Assembly: GCA_002480565.1 (NCBI GenBank)
Contig: DLCK01000029.1
Span: 45,142 to 109,141 of the forward strand
Direction of reading: 5' to 3'
DNA: 64,000 nt
DNA from: Phycisphaerales bacterium UBA7800
Lineage (GTDB): Bacteria; Planctomycetota; Phycisphaerae; Phycisphaerales; Phycisphaeraceae
Shown: piece by piece, positions 38,008 to 48,345 of the stretch
Numbering within the stretch: position 1 is the stretch's first letter
Layout: each line of letters opens with the position of its first letter
The notes under the pieces: model-generated
What the model saw: the letters and a program-made list of their open reading frames with translations, nothing else
Told to the model about the DNA's origin: nothing
Database searches by the model: none
Made by a program: the position numbers and the translations under genes

Positions 38008-38793
38008 TCAGTTATTACTGTTTTCAGGTCCGCCCCGGTAGGGATAGCTTGTAAGGTTGCCACCGATATTGACCGGTGCAGAGACAGTTTTGGCGGCAGG
38101 CTGAATCGGCAGAAGCACCTGCTGTAATGCCAAGCCGACTGCGGCAAATCCATTGGCGGGAACATAAAGAATGTCACCTTCATTAAGCACCGCGTCGAGT
38201 GTGGTGTCGCCTTCTTTGACCATCTTGTCCAGGTCGATGGTCATGCGTTTGACCATTTCACCATTACCCGATGGACGCAACACATGAATGTGCTCAGGGT
38301 CGGCAAGACGCGAAGGTTGTGCCATCGCGAGAGTCTGAAGAACGGTGTTGGCACCGTTGTAGGCATAGGCACCAGGACGCCCCACTTCACCAAACACAAA
38401 GATGCGTTTGGAGTTAAATCCGATGACGCGAAGACTCACATCAGCATCCTCGTAATACTGAGCAGCAAGCTGTTGCAACTCGGCACTGACCTGTTCAGGT
38501 GTCTTGCCGGCCACAAAATGCGAACCCAGCAAAGGCAAAGTAATCCGACCGTCCGGGCGAATCTGCTCGGAGTGTCCGGAAATTTCCGAAACACGTTTGG
38601 AGTAGATCAAAATCGTGTCCGGCGGTGCCAAGGTGTAAGCCTTGGTGGTAACCGTAGGACGCGGGGTGGTCACGAATGCCGAATAATCGGTGTAATTCGG
38701 TTGTGAACAGCCTACGAGTCCTAACAGGATGCCGATGAGAATCGGGCCTGCAGAAATAGTCCGGCGCTTTTTGTAACAATTTAACTTCGACAT
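38008..38793 (-). CDS. Polysaccharide export lipoprotein (Wza-like)
   Basis: A 261-residue outer-membrane export protein. Signal peptide with lipobox 'GILLGLVGCSQ', poly_export domain ('LAPPDTILIYSKRVSEISGHSEQI', read in parts; 'GRITLPLLGSHFVAGKTPEQ') and a SLBB-type domain ('RIFVFGEVGRPGAYAYNG'). The start at 38793 has AGGAGG 8 bases upstream; the ATG at 38799 is too close. It should form the outer-membrane channel for the polymer. Confidence 0.92.
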   Translation of the reverse strand: MSKLNCYKKRRTISAGPILIGILLGLVGCSQPNYTDYSAFVTTPRPTVTTKAYTLAPPDTILIYSKRVSEISGHSEQIRPDGRITLPLLGSHFVAGKTPEQVSAELQQLAAQYYEDADVSLRVIGFNSKRIFVFGEVGRPGAYAYNGANTVLQTLAMAQPSRLADPEHIHVLRPSGNGEMVKRMTIDLDKMVKEGDTTLDAVLNEGDILYVPANGFAAVGLALQQVLLPIQPAAKTVSAPVNIGGNLTSYPYRGGPENSNN

Positions 38794-38822
38794 CTTCATT
38801 TCCTCCTGACACTGATTGAACA

Positions 38823-39464
38823 TTACAGTGCGGCTTGATCCCATACTTTTGGAAACGTGGCTAACAGCAACTTCAGATCACTGAACACGCTGCGGCGACG
38901 TAGGTATCGCAAATCAAAGGCAATCTTCCGACGGGCACCCGCCAGATCGTTGGTATATCCATGCTTGACCTGGGCCAACCCTGTTAGACCAGGACGACCG
39001 GCCAAGCGAAGTTCGATGCCCGGGATGTCCTTGCGTAACTGCTCAAACATTTCAGGACGCTCAGGGCGAGGTCCCACCAGACTCATGTCACCCCGAAGGA
39101 TGTTCCAGAGTTGCGGCAGTTCGTCGACGTGTGATCGACGCATCCAATTACATCCCCAAAGCACTCGCGGGTCACGCTTGGCAGCCCATTGGGCGCTACC
39201 AGGTTTTTCTGCGTTCATCCCCATCGTGCGAAACTTGTAAATCTTAAACAGCCAGCCATCGGTCCCAACACGCCACTGTGAGTAGAACACCGGGCCACCA
39301 TCGACCAGACGAATCCACAAAGCACAGAAGCAAAGCACAGGAAGCAAAATCAGAACGCCAATCGCTGAACCACAAACATCCATAAAACGTTTGGTGGTTT
39401 CGAATACGGCACCGGGACTTTTAAGCGACCGGCAACTGTGTTGGGTTGGTTGACTTGTTTTCAT
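38823..39464 (-). CDS. Undecaprenyl-phosphate sugar phosphotransferase
   Basis: A 213-residue bacterial sugar transferase (short, EpsL/WcaJ C-terminal type) that primes polymer synthesis by moving a sugar phosphate to undecaprenyl phosphate. One N-terminal membrane hairpin ('VCGSAIGVLILLPVLCFCAL'), then 'YKFRTM', 'RRSHVDELPQLWNILRGDMS' and 'GPRPERP'. It is the first gene of the EPS operon; the 279-base upstream gap must hold the promoter. Confidence 0.92.
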   Translation of the reverse strand: MKTSQPTQHSCRSLKSPGAVFETTKRFMDVCGSAIGVLILLPVLCFCALWIRLVDGGPVFYSQWRVGTDGWLFKIYKFRTMGMNAEKPGSAQWAAKRDPRVLWGCNWMRRSHVDELPQLWNILRGDMSLVGPRPERPEMFEQLRKDIPGIELRLAGRPGLTGLAQVKHGYTNDLAGARRKIAFDLRYLRRRSVFSDLKLLLATFPKVWDQAAL

Positions 39465-39743
39465 TGCTCAAGAAACTCCACATTTGCATCTGTTACATTG
39501 ACGATATTGTCAACGAACTAGCTCTGGTATCGTCGCAATGATTGGGTCACTTAAGCTGCCTTTGCATTTTGTGACGGTTATAACGAGAAATTTATTTACA
39601 ACACATGGTCCGGATACCTATTCCATATGAGATATACACCCGTATCCCATGTGCATTCAGCCCCTGATCCATCTGGCCGATACCTATTGCAGTGCTTGTT
39701 TCAAAGCTGTCACGCAATAACGCATTGAGCCGGAGTCGATCAG

Positions 39744-40526
39744 ATGTCTGATAAAAACCGTATGCGCGTCACACAAACGCCATCTTCAATAGAAGCCATC
39801 AATCAAGAACCATCCAACACAGATCTATTGAGTATGGAAGAACTCTCAGGCAGACAAACACGGACATGGAATCCGGATGGGTACATTTACCAGTTATTGT
39901 CCCAACGCTATATTTCGGATACCAATCAACAACTCCTCGTCGTTCAATGTGGGACAGGTGACGTCGCCATTCGACTGGCCATGCTTGGATATGATGTCTA
40001 CGGCATTGATCCTGATCCGTCTCATATCGATTGGGCACGGGAGTCCGCATTAAGGCATGGTGTGAACAACAACACGCGCTTTGCTGTCATGAATGCCGAT
40101 AATCTGCTTCATGATGATGAACGTTTCGACATCATCGTGGGCATCAATGCACTTAAGCAATCCGAACTGAACCAAACGCTCAGTGAAATTCATCGCACCC
40201 TCAAACTCGGTGGGACCGCCCTGTTCAAGGAACAGATTCAAACACCACTGGATACAGCAACCGCTGAAGATGAAGTATTAAACCAAACCGATCTGGACAT
40301 GGTGAACCAAACTTTTGGCAGCATACAGACGCGCCGATTCACCATCCTCAGCCGGCTTGATCACCTTATCCCACGTTCCAGCGAGTACACACGATCCGCA
40401 CTGCAGAAGCTTGATCGCAAACTCTTGGATCTCTGCCCCCCCATGGCAAGCCTGGGCGCTACCGCAGTGATCAACTGCACCAAGTCAGCTCAAAATCTGA
40501 CCGAAGGTATCCAGTTTGCCGCATAA
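39744..40526 (+). CDS. SAM-dependent methyltransferase (class I)
   Basis: A 260-residue Rossmann methyltransferase: motif I 'LLVVQCGTGDVAIRLA', acidic end of strand 2 'VYGIDPDP', motif around 'FAVMNADNLL', 'FDIIVGINALK' and 'LKLGGTALFKEQ'. The methyl acceptor is unknown. It is divergent from the EPS operon and could modify a lipid, sugar or quinone. GGAG lies 8 bases before the ATG. Confidence 0.8.
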   Translation: MSDKNRMRVTQTPSSIEAINQEPSNTDLLSMEELSGRQTRTWNPDGYIYQLLSQRYISDTNQQLLVVQCGTGDVAIRLAMLGYDVYGIDPDPSHIDWARESALRHGVNNNTRFAVMNADNLLHDDERFDIIVGINALKQSELNQTLSEIHRTLKLGGTALFKEQIQTPLDTATAEDEVLNQTDLDMVNQTFGSIQTRRFTILSRLDHLIPRSSEYTRSALQKLDRKLLDLCPPMASLGATAVINCTKSAQNLTEGIQFAA

Positions 40527-40640
40527 GTCAGATGCATTGCATTTCAAAGGTCTTTAGGCATCCATTCGGTCGATAAAAAGACTGCAACGCGTCCCATAAC
40601 CGCGCTTGTTGAAACACGTTCATCACGTTACGCTAATGTA

Positions 40641-41753
40641 ATGAAGCGCACGGAAGCGCAAAATTTGTTATTGGCCGGAGGCCTCCTGGTTCTGCTGACA
40701 TTCACAGCCGGCTGTCGCACTGTCTCACTTAAAAAGTTCATCCCCAAGTTCCCCACCAAAAGCCAACCTGCACAAAACACGGTGGCTCAAACTCAAACGT
40801 CCAATAATCAAAACCACAAACCAGACACTTCCCAAGCACAAGCTCAAGCATCCGTGCCCCAGCTGACTCACGACCAAGTTCTGCTCAGCCAGGCCAGAGC
40901 CTATATCAGCGATGGTGATCTGCAATCCGCGTTGGTTCGATTTGAACAGGCGATTGTGGAGAATCCCAAGCTTGTTGATGCCTACATCGGTGCCGGGCAT
41001 ATCTATCATGGACAAGGCGACTACGAAGTCGCTGAAGGTAAATTTGAACAAGCCACACGTCACGCACCGACAAGTTTTCAGGCTCATTATTACCTTGGAC
41101 TCATGCGGCAACTACTGCACAAGTATCGTCAGGCAGTCAAGGCATACCTCTACGCATTGGCAATTGATCCTGAAGATTTTGCAGCTAACCATAATCTGTC
41201 GATCTGCTATTTGCAGGAAGGTCGTGCCGCCGAAGCCGCACCGTATGCGATGCGGGCCGCCAAGCTGGATAAGGACAGTCAGGCGGCCTGGGCGAATCTC
41301 GGCTCCTCCTATAACTTGATGGGACTCTATGAAAAGGCGATTCGCGCCTACCGCCAGGCCAACGAGTTGGGTGACACCACCGAACCGATCCTGCTTGGAC
41401 TTGCTGAAGCACATATGCGTCTTGAACACTTTGACCGTGCGTTGATCGTCCTCAAACAGGTCGTTGCCAACTTCCCCAGCGCGGTCGCTCATGAACGTAT
41501 GGGCTATGCTTACTTCAAACAGCGTGAATATGACTTGGCGATGAAACAGTTCCGTGCTGCCCTGCTCTTTGATCCGGATGACACCGCATCACTCAACGGC
41601 CTGGGCGTCTGTATGATGACCCGCTACATTTCCAACGGCCGCCAAGTCCAACTCCACTGCGAGCAGGCGTTACTTGCCTGGCGTCGCAGCCTGGAAATCG
41701 CACCTAATCAGCCACAAATCAACTCCCTGCTCCAATCCTTTGGGCAAAGTTAA
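40641..41753 (+). CDS. TPR-repeat lipoprotein
   Basis: A 370-residue protein with a signal peptide and lipobox ('LTFTAGC'), a Gln/Thr-rich linker (about 35-75), then about seven tetratricopeptide repeats ('ALVRFEQAIVENPKLVDAYIG', read in parts; 'AAWANLGSSYNLMGLYEKAI'). It is probably a scaffold on the cell surface or periplasmic side. Neighbouring EPS genes suggest a link to export or pilus assembly, but this is inference. Confidence 0.82.
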   Translation: MKRTEAQNLLLAGGLLVLLTFTAGCRTVSLKKFIPKFPTKSQPAQNTVAQTQTSNNQNHKPDTSQAQAQASVPQLTHDQVLLSQARAYISDGDLQSALVRFEQAIVENPKLVDAYIGAGHIYHGQGDYEVAEGKFEQATRHAPTSFQAHYYLGLMRQLLHKYRQAVKAYLYALAIDPEDFAANHNLSICYLQEGRAAEAAPYAMRAAKLDKDSQAAWANLGSSYNLMGLYEKAIRAYRQANELGDTTEPILLGLAEAHMRLEHFDRALIVLKQVVANFPSAVAHERMGYAYFKQREYDLAMKQFRAALLFDPDDTASLNGLGVCMMTRYISNGRQVQLHCEQALLAWRRSLEIAPNQPQINSLLQSFGQS

Positions 41754-41831
41754 ATAAGTTCCACCGTTAGACCAACTAATTTACATTCAGGATTGCCCTG
41801 CAAATCCAGTGATTTAATTACATAACCAAAA

Positions 41832-41863
41832 CCGCAGGAACTGGTGTTGACCAATTCCTGCGG
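41832..41863 (-). terminator. Probable terminator of the PL6 lyase operon
   Basis: A stem of about 13 pairs with one mismatch (41832-41844 with 41851-41863) is followed on the minus strand by TTTTGGTTA. It could also act on the plus strand for the TPR gene. Confidence 0.55.
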
Positions 41864-41941
41864 AAATTATTAAATGTAAAATATACTGATGTCGATTGAA
41901 ACACGAGGTTAATTCATTGCTTTACTTTCAAGACCTTTCTC

Positions 41942-43297
41942 TCACTTGGCCCACTCCGCCCCGACATCTTCACGATCCAGTGGCTTTAAACGTTGCAATG
42001 ACGACGCACGGATACTCGCTGGATTATCCTTGAGTAAGTCAAAGGCATCCGGCTGTAACGGGGATTCATTACCCAATACTAATTTCTGACTCAGGTCCAT
42101 CCCGGTGATCCGGTTATTTTTCCATGTCAGTTGTCCTTGATTCTTATTGCGGAACTGGATCACGGATAGTCCAATGGGATTAATCACAGTATTACCTTCA
42201 ATCAAGGTATCCGTCGGAGATACAAAGGCTTTACTACGATCGGATTTCACACCAATATCAAACGGTGTGCGGCATTCAATAAGTACGTTGTTGCGAATCA
42301 CACAATCCTTTACCGGCCAATAGCCATGAAGTGGCCCATTGGACAAAGCGTTGTTCATGACTATCGCACCATAGAACATTTCGCCACCGAGCTTTTCCAA
42401 ATGATTGCCTTCGACGATATGGCCTTCACCGATGATCCGAACACCACTGTTAAGTGCATGCCCTTCGCCGATAAAGACATTGTCACGTACGACACAGTGA
42501 TTGCCATGACGTAATGTCATCTGACCTTTGCAATGTAAAAATGTATTGTTCTCATAGAGATTAAAACAACTCTTGTTTGAGATTACTTCAATCTCCCCGT
42601 CACATTTTTCAAACAGGTTTTGAGAAACTTTTACCCGTCCCGCCTGCATTGATGTTTTACTATCACCAATGCGCATGATCTCCCAACCATTTTTATCAGT
42701 CCCCTTGGGGCGGTTGGCAAAGTAGTTGTGATGTATATGGTGCCGGACACCTTTTTGAGAATCGCCATCATTTAACCAGACAGTCAACAAATTGTCCTCG
42801 ATGATTTTATTGGTAAAAGTGCAATGATCAATTTCATGATCCAGACCATGAATATAGACCCACTTGGCTTTATGGCCGTCACCATTCTTATCATGGATAC
42901 GGGTTTGCGTCAGTCGGCAAAACTGCGATCCATTTTCAAAACGAATCACCCAATCACTGGGGATGCTTCCGCCATTGAGATCAAAACCACTGACCACCAA
43001 TCGCTTGCCATCAATGAGTATCCGCGACGAACCTGTAAGAACCACCTTACCAGGTGTCTGAGCGCGTAAAGTAATTGGCTTCTGATCATCAGCCCTGTTT
43101 AGTGGGGCAAACTTGATATCCTGATCTGCGTATGTGCCATCTTTCCAGATGATTTGATCACCGGGCTGGACGTACTTGCAGACGTCATTGAGTTGTTTAG
43201 CGGATTCGACCTGCCATGTTTTTGCACATGCCAGATTCGTAACACATACCAACAATAAACCTGCATAGAGAACACCCTGTGATTTCCGATTCATCAT
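41942..43297 (-). CDS. PL6 family polysaccharide lyase (alginate lyase/chondroitinase B-like)
   Basis: A 451-residue secreted parallel beta-helix lyase. Signal peptide 'GVLYAGLLLVCVTNLACAK'. The active-site region 'CDGEIEVISNKSCFNLYENN' gives the conserved Glu and the catalytic Lys, and 'MTLRHGNHC' the catalytic Arg, as in chondroitinase B and PL6 alginate lyases. Start at 43297 after AGAAGGA. It cleaves uronic-acid polymers by beta-elimination; alginate is the most common substrate of the family. Last gene of the minus-strand locus. Confidence 0.9.
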   Translation of the reverse strand: MMNRKSQGVLYAGLLLVCVTNLACAKTWQVESAKQLNDVCKYVQPGDQIIWKDGTYADQDIKFAPLNRADDQKPITLRAQTPGKVVLTGSSRILIDGKRLVVSGFDLNGGSIPSDWVIRFENGSQFCRLTQTRIHDKNGDGHKAKWVYIHGLDHEIDHCTFTNKIIEDNLLTVWLNDGDSQKGVRHHIHHNYFANRPKGTDKNGWEIMRIGDSKTSMQAGRVKVSQNLFEKCDGEIEVISNKSCFNLYENNTFLHCKGQMTLRHGNHCVVRDNVFIGEGHALNSGVRIIGEGHIVEGNHLEKLGGEMFYGAIVMNNALSNGPLHGYWPVKDCVIRNNVLIECRTPFDIGVKSDRSKAFVSPTDTLIEGNTVINPIGLSVIQFRNKNQGQLTWKNNRITGMDLSQKLVLGNESPLQPDAFDLLKDNPASIRASSLQRLKPLDREDVGAEWAK

Positions 43298-43342
43298 GAT
43301 TATCCTTCTCACTTATTCAAAGTATGTCGTGACTATGTAAGC

Positions 43343-45145
43343 CTAGGCATCATCCGCGGACAGGGAATCCGTTTGATTGGTATTGATTTCAGCATCCGGT
43401 TTACGGCCAATGTAGACAAACAAGCTGCCAACCCCACCGACAAAGACTGCGACAAAGCCAATGGCTAATCGCCCTTCCATCGGATTAGGCAGCAACATTA
43501 ACAGCCCCAGAAACACACCAACAATTACCGAGAAAATACCCAGTATCCGCAGTTGTTGATGGTCATTGCCTTGGCCAACTTCTTTTTCAAAATCTACCGG
43601 TGTATGCATGGTCGTAAAGAAGTCATCGACCTTCTTCTTGTATTGCTCACTTGCCGTTGACCAGAATGGAATGGTAATGACAAAGCCTAATACCCCCAAG
43701 CCAACGTTCCAGAAAAGCTTATCCTGAAAGGCCCAGGGTTCTGAAAGCCAACCCCATTTGGCAAGTGTGCTACTGTAAAATCCAACCGTCGAACTGCAAA
43801 GCGCCAAACTCACTGAACAGACACATGACCAGACTGGTGCACGCCTGATGAAGATACCGACAAACAACGGCACCCCCAAAGGCATCGCAAGCAGTGTTCC
43901 CACATCAAGCATGAGTTGGAACACACCCTTGCCTCCACTGCGAGCAAAGTATAAAGCCAGGCAAATAATACACAGGCCACATGCGATACTCACAAGTTTC
44001 CCAAGATTCAATAACGCCTTATCTTCGCGAGGCGTCCATCCCATGAGTCTGCAAATCGTGGGATAAATATCCTGTGTCACAACACCCGCGTTACGATTCA
44101 ACCCGCTGTCCATCGAACTCATGGTTGCAGACAACATCGCCACCACCATCATTCCAGTCAAACCCGTGGGCAATAGTTTCAGGCTGATCACCGCATAGGC
44201 AGCCTCAGCAGGCTTGGCAATTTCCATTGCAGAAATTTCACTGTGGTACATCAATCGGGCGACCATTGGTGGGACAAGCCATATAAACGCACCCATCGCC
44301 ATAAGTACACCTGCCATCGCTGCAGCTTTGCGTGCTTCCCAACCATCTTTCACTGCAAAGTATCGATATGAGGAATTGAGCGTATTGTAGTTTAATACGT
44401 TCTTAAGCAGCATCGCCCCCGCCCAGACCCATGTATAAGAATGGTTTTTGAATACACCATCTGCATTGATCACACTGAATTTTTCAGTTAAATTTTGATC
44501 TGTAATCGCCTGCTCAAATCCGCTAAAGCCACCTATGGCTTTGATACTCAGATATGCCATAAGAATTGTAATTGGGACAAGGATCAGGCACTGCAAAAAG
44601 TCCGTCGCCATCACTGCCCAACTACCACCACTAGTTGAGTACAGCAAGACAACCAACCCCACGACTACGATCACCTCGTTTATATATTTATCATAGCCTA
44701 AAACGGATGAGCAGAAAATTGCCAAGCCGTATAGCCATAACGCAGCATAGACCAGATTTGTCAACACATTAAACCATGCAAAAAACTGCTGCGTTTTAGG
44801 ACCAAATCGCTTTTCGATCACTTCAGGAACGGTGATGCAACGTAGCTGTCGAAACCATGGCGCGATAAAAATCGCCCCGACAAAAAAGGCTATCGCATTG
44901 GTGATATAAATAATCAGAACACTCCAACCTGCTTCATACGCTACGCCACTGGCGCCGGTAAAAGTCCAGGCTGAAAAGCTGGTCATAAACGCACTGGCGC
45001 CCACAAGCCACCAAGTACCTTTGCATCCGTTACGGAAGTAGTCGCTGGTATTCTTGTTCTGACGGCTGAGCACTGCCCCGACTGCCACCAGCAGTGCCAT
45101 GTAAGCGACGACTACCACCATATCGATTGTTGAAATTGCAGGCAT
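43343..45145 (-). CDS. Sodium:solute symporter (SSS family)
   Basis: A 600-residue symporter with about 13-14 helices and the SSS pattern 'TSDYFRNGCKGTWWLVGASAFMTSF' (in parts) and 'AMLSATMSSMDSGLNRNAGV'. Between a PL6 lyase and an esterase, it probably takes up uronate mono- or oligomers released outside. It is the expected entry route for unsaturated uronates in alginate-degrading bacteria. Confidence 0.9.
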   Translation of the reverse strand: MPAISTIDMVVVVAYMALLVAVGAVLSRQNKNTSDYFRNGCKGTWWLVGASAFMTSFSAWTFTGASGVAYEAGWSVLIIYITNAIAFFVGAIFIAPWFRQLRCITVPEVIEKRFGPKTQQFFAWFNVLTNLVYAALWLYGLAIFCSSVLGYDKYINEVIVVVGLVVLLYSTSGGSWAVMATDFLQCLILVPITILMAYLSIKAIGGFSGFEQAITDQNLTEKFSVINADGVFKNHSYTWVWAGAMLLKNVLNYNTLNSSYRYFAVKDGWEARKAAAMAGVLMAMGAFIWLVPPMVARLMYHSEISAMEIAKPAEAAYAVISLKLLPTGLTGMMVVAMLSATMSSMDSGLNRNAGVVTQDIYPTICRLMGWTPREDKALLNLGKLVSIACGLCIICLALYFARSGGKGVFQLMLDVGTLLAMPLGVPLFVGIFIRRAPVWSCVCSVSLALCSSTVGFYSSTLAKWGWLSEPWAFQDKLFWNVGLGVLGFVITIPFWSTASEQYKKKVDDFFTTMHTPVDFEKEVGQGNDHQQLRILGIFSVIVGVFLGLLMLLPNPMEGRLAIGFVAVFVGGVGSLFVYIGRKPDAEINTNQTDSLSADDA

Positions 45146-45297
45146 TATGTAAAACTACTTTGTGTCTGAATGTATTAATATGTCTGTCGTTACTTGGAAA
45201 GTAGCAATCCACACCCTAAAACGAAACAATGGCATGCCGCAGGAAACGGCCGACAACGAATTGTCCGTATATCTATTTAGGTTTTCTCTGAACCCAA

Positions 45298-46659
45298 TCA
45301 GGGGTTGGCATCAATTGCTTTTTTTGCATGTGAAAACGCAGCACCCTTAAACAAATTCCAGACATCACTATTCTGGTTGTGATGCATATCAATACCGTGA
45401 TAAATTTCCTTGGTATCAACTGGAATTGCATTGTAAGCAGCGTACACTGAAGTCGGGGCACAAACCACATCACAGAATCCGACGGACATAATAATCGGTG
45501 CCTTGATCCGACTGGCAAAATTGACTGCATCAAAGTATCTCGATGCACTGACGATCTTATCCCATGACGCCTTGTCCGTTTGCGGATCAATCCCCTTAAG
45601 GATTTGAGGCCACCCGGCTTTGCGACTAATCACTGGCGCAGTGTGATCACACATAGCAGGAACGCCGGAGAGCAGCAAAGTAACATCCGGATCCAGACCG
45701 CCTGCTACGAGAGCCTGACCACCACCTTGTGATGAGCCCCAGACAATCAGTGTTTTGCCATCCCATTCAGGCCGACTTTTGAGAAATTGCAGTGCGCGGT
45801 ATAGACGCATGTACATACCAAGAAAATAGTATGTTTCCCGGTCTTCACGACCACGCACGCGGTAGTCAGAAAATTCGCCTTTACTGAGTTTAGAATAGAA
45901 TTTTTTATCTTTACCATTTGGGATACCATGAGCGTTAAAGTCCAGGCCAATCATGCCAATAGATGCCCCGCGGTCAACTGGATTGTTGAGATAGGCCGTT
46001 TTAACACCTGCTGAATGCGGAAACAAAATGGCTGGACATTTTCCTTTTTGCGCATTTTCAGGAACCGCAAAGTAACCTGAGACTGCTTGGCCACCAGGAT
46101 TGCCTTGCATATCCGGACAGTTGAGTTGCAGATCATATGCCAGGACATTATCCCGCTTACATGGGACTTGCGTAAGCTGTGGCTTCATTGGGCTTGCCAA
46201 CACCAGCTTCTTTTTTGATTCCCAAAACGCATCAAAGTCATCAGGAACGGGCATGCTTGGTTGGATCAGCTGCGGATCAACCGCTGCCCCAGCGACGGCT
46301 GGCTTTTCCCTTTTTTTATAGTCCAAATGCCCCGGCACATTCACAAACAATTTAACGAAACCCGGTTCATCCAATGACGCTGTCACTGCTACAGGTTTTT
46401 TACCTAAAGTGATCGTACCTTTATGCAATGTCAAAGCACTATCTTTACTTACGGTATAAGAAACAGTATCAGTCATCGCTTTACCATCACGTGTTGCTGA
46501 AATCAGAAATGTAATGGCCTGCCCCTGTTGATAGATTGCATCGGAACGATCAGTTCGGATGGTGACTTGAACTTCAGGTGCAGCCAGTAGCGTATTGCTG
46601 CAAACTCCTAAAAGCATCGACAAGATCAAGGTACGAGAAAATAGTCTGAACGTAGACAT
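45298..46659 (-). CDS. Acetylxylan-esterase-like hydrolase (CE7/AXE1 type)
   Basis: A 453-residue secreted alpha/beta hydrolase. Signal peptide ends 'NTLLAAPE'. An N-terminal ~100-residue beta domain precedes the AXE1-like catalytic domain with nucleophile Ser in 'WGSSQGGGQAL', Asp in 'GFCDVVCAPT' and His in 'GIDMHHN'. It may remove acetyl groups from polymer such as acetylated alginate. Start at 46659 chosen for a proper signal peptide; the reading from 46719 adds an unlikely hydrophobic prefix. Confidence 0.85.
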   Translation of the reverse strand: MSTFRLFSRTLILSMLLGVCSNTLLAAPEVQVTIRTDRSDAIYQQGQAITFLISATRDGKAMTDTVSYTVSKDSALTLHKGTITLGKKPVAVTASLDEPGFVKLFVNVPGHLDYKKREKPAVAGAAVDPQLIQPSMPVPDDFDAFWESKKKLVLASPMKPQLTQVPCKRDNVLAYDLQLNCPDMQGNPGGQAVSGYFAVPENAQKGKCPAILFPHSAGVKTAYLNNPVDRGASIGMIGLDFNAHGIPNGKDKKFYSKLSKGEFSDYRVRGREDRETYYFLGMYMRLYRALQFLKSRPEWDGKTLIVWGSSQGGGQALVAGGLDPDVTLLLSGVPAMCDHTAPVISRKAGWPQILKGIDPQTDKASWDKIVSASRYFDAVNFASRIKAPIIMSVGFCDVVCAPTSVYAAYNAIPVDTKEIYHGIDMHHNQNSDVWNLFKGAAFSHAKKAIDANP

Positions 46660-46723
46660 AAAGCTGAATCTTTCATTCAAGGCAAAACAGATCAACAAAT
46701 ATATATAATTTATTAACAAAATA

Positions 46724-47491
46724 TCAATTGGCTATGTCAGGCGTGTTGTATACCACGTCTGCATCATCGGGATTGAGTGTTCCAGCATGTCCATCGACAA
46801 AGAGATAGTTCGATGCACTGTTGTTAGCATGACGCATGGGGTCTTCATTAGCCAGTGAGGCGAAACTCCAACCTGATGATCCGCAGTCAACATAGGTTCC
46901 CTGGCTATCTCCATTGATCATACGTTTGGAGGGGAACAAGAGATCTTCGTATCGCCATGTCGGTGTATTGGGTGGAGCATAGGGAAGCGTTGAGCTTGAG
47001 CTATTGTAGGTATCATTGGGATGCTGATATTTCGCGCGGTTTTGCTGCTCATTGTGGTTACTACCGGTGACCTGCGAGGAAGTTTTCAATCGCTGCACCA
47101 TACCATAACCGCTGCGATAGCTATCCGTGGTTGCATAGTTCCAGTTGGGGCAACCTGTAAAGATCGGTGAGATCAGATGCTTGACTGATGAGCTTCGATC
47201 ATCTTTACCATTGGTGTACTTGGAGAGCTGTTGGAACCAAATATAATCATAAGTATAAGGGTTACCATCCCAGCCGGATTTCAAACGCGGATAGACGATA
47301 CCACCTTTGTGATCATTGCCATAGTAGTAATGGATCAGCCCCATCTGTTTGAGATTACTCAAACACTTGGTACTCCGTGCTGCATCTCTGGCCGATGCCA
47401 AAGCAGGTAAAAGAATTCCAATGAGTAAAGAAATAATGGATATTACAACCAACAATTCGATAAGAGTAAAAGCTTGTTTTTTGCGTATCAT
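46724..47491 (-). CDS. Type II secretion-type pseudopilin
   Basis: A 255-residue protein with an N-terminal prepilin peptidase site '[15 protein letters not shown]', a long hydrophobic helix, and a C-terminal '[18 protein letters not shown]'. This last pattern resembles the His...Asp-Gly motif of planctomycete prepilin-like proteins (H-X9-DG group), here with 11 residues between. Cleavage would be after Ala rather than Gly. It should form a surface or periplasmic pseudopilus. Tandem copy at 47521. Confidence 0.88.
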   Translation of the reverse strand: MIRKKQAFTLIELLVVISIISLLIGILLPALASARDAARSTKCLSNLKQMGLIHYYYGNDHKGGIVYPRLKSGWDGNPYTYDYIWFQQLSKYTNGKDDRSSSVKHLISPIFTGCPNWNYATTDSYRSGYGMVQRLKTSSQVTGSNHNEQQNRAKYQHPNDTYNSSSSTLPYAPPNTPTWRYEDLLFPSKRMINGDSQGTYVDCGSSGWSFASLANEDPMRHANNSASNYLFVDGHAGTLNPDDADVVYNTPDIAN

Positions 47492-47520
47492 TTTTATCTC
47501 CAGTGTGTATGAAATAAAAC

Positions 47521-48261
47521 TTAATAGCTTGTCGTTTCATCGGCAGGATCATTAATTGCCTCAAATGAAAGAACGGGATCGAGACTCGACGCATGGCCAT
47601 CGACAAAGAGTAAATTCGAGGAATTACCATTTAGATGACGCAATGGGTCCTCATACTTTAAAGGTTCAAATCGATAACCACTTGTGGACGTATCGATAAA
47701 TGCGCCTTGACTATCACCATTAATCGCCCTTTTTGAGGGATGGGGCAAATCATTGTACCGCCAACTTGGAGCATAAGGCGGTGCTGGCAATTTGTCTTTA
47801 TCCGAATAGCCATCATTGCCACTATCTTCTGGATGCTGATATTTAGCTCGTGTTTGCGGGGATTTCAGGCGTAGATTCATCCCATATCCGGGGCGATACG
47901 TCACCGCAGGATCGTATGACCAATCTGGACAACCGGTAAAGATCGGCGACAGGTTATTGTCAAATCGATTATCCTTGCCATTAATTATCTTGGACATGAT
48001 CTGGAACCAATAATAATCATTGGTATATGGATTACCTGCCCAATTCTTTTTAATGCGTGGATAGATAATCACATCATCATGATCGTTACCGTAGTAATGA
48101 TGACTGACTCCCATCTGCTTGAGATTACTAAGGCACTTGGCGTTGTATGCCGCCCCACGCGCGGAGGACAAAGCAGGAAGCAGGATTGAAATAAGCAATG
48201 AGATAATGGAAATGACAACCAATAGCTCAATCAATGTGAAAGCATGGGGTCGATGTCTCAT
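47521..48261 (-). CDS. Type II secretion-type pseudopilin (tandem copy)
   Basis: A 246-residue paralogue of the gene at 46724, with the same '[13 protein letters not shown]' start, '[19 protein letters not shown]' and C-terminal '[18 protein letters not shown]'. Most differences lie in the middle region, which is where ligand specificity would be expected. AAGGGA lies upstream of the ATG. It precedes its copy by 29 bases. Confidence 0.88.
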   Translation of the reverse strand: MRHRPHAFTLIELLVVISIISLLISILLPALSSARGAAYNAKCLSNLKQMGVSHHYYGNDHDDVIIYPRIKKNWAGNPYTNDYYWFQIMSKIINGKDNRFDNNLSPIFTGCPDWSYDPAVTYRPGYGMNLRLKSPQTRAKYQHPEDSGNDGYSDKDKLPAPPYAPSWRYNDLPHPSKRAINGDSQGAFIDTSTSGYRFEPLKYEDPLRHLNGNSSNLLFVDGHASSLDPVLSFEAINDPADETTSY

Positions 48262-48345
48262 GATCGAATCCCTTTCAAAACAAGGTCAAACATCTATTCG
48301 GTTTACAGGCGGGCGACACACAACGTGTCTAAAAAAATAGTTTAT

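Noticed and set aside
39673..39691. TGGCCG...TTGCA upstream of the methyltransferase as a sigma-54 promoter
   Set aside because: GG and GC are separated by 12 bases instead of 10, so it does not fit.
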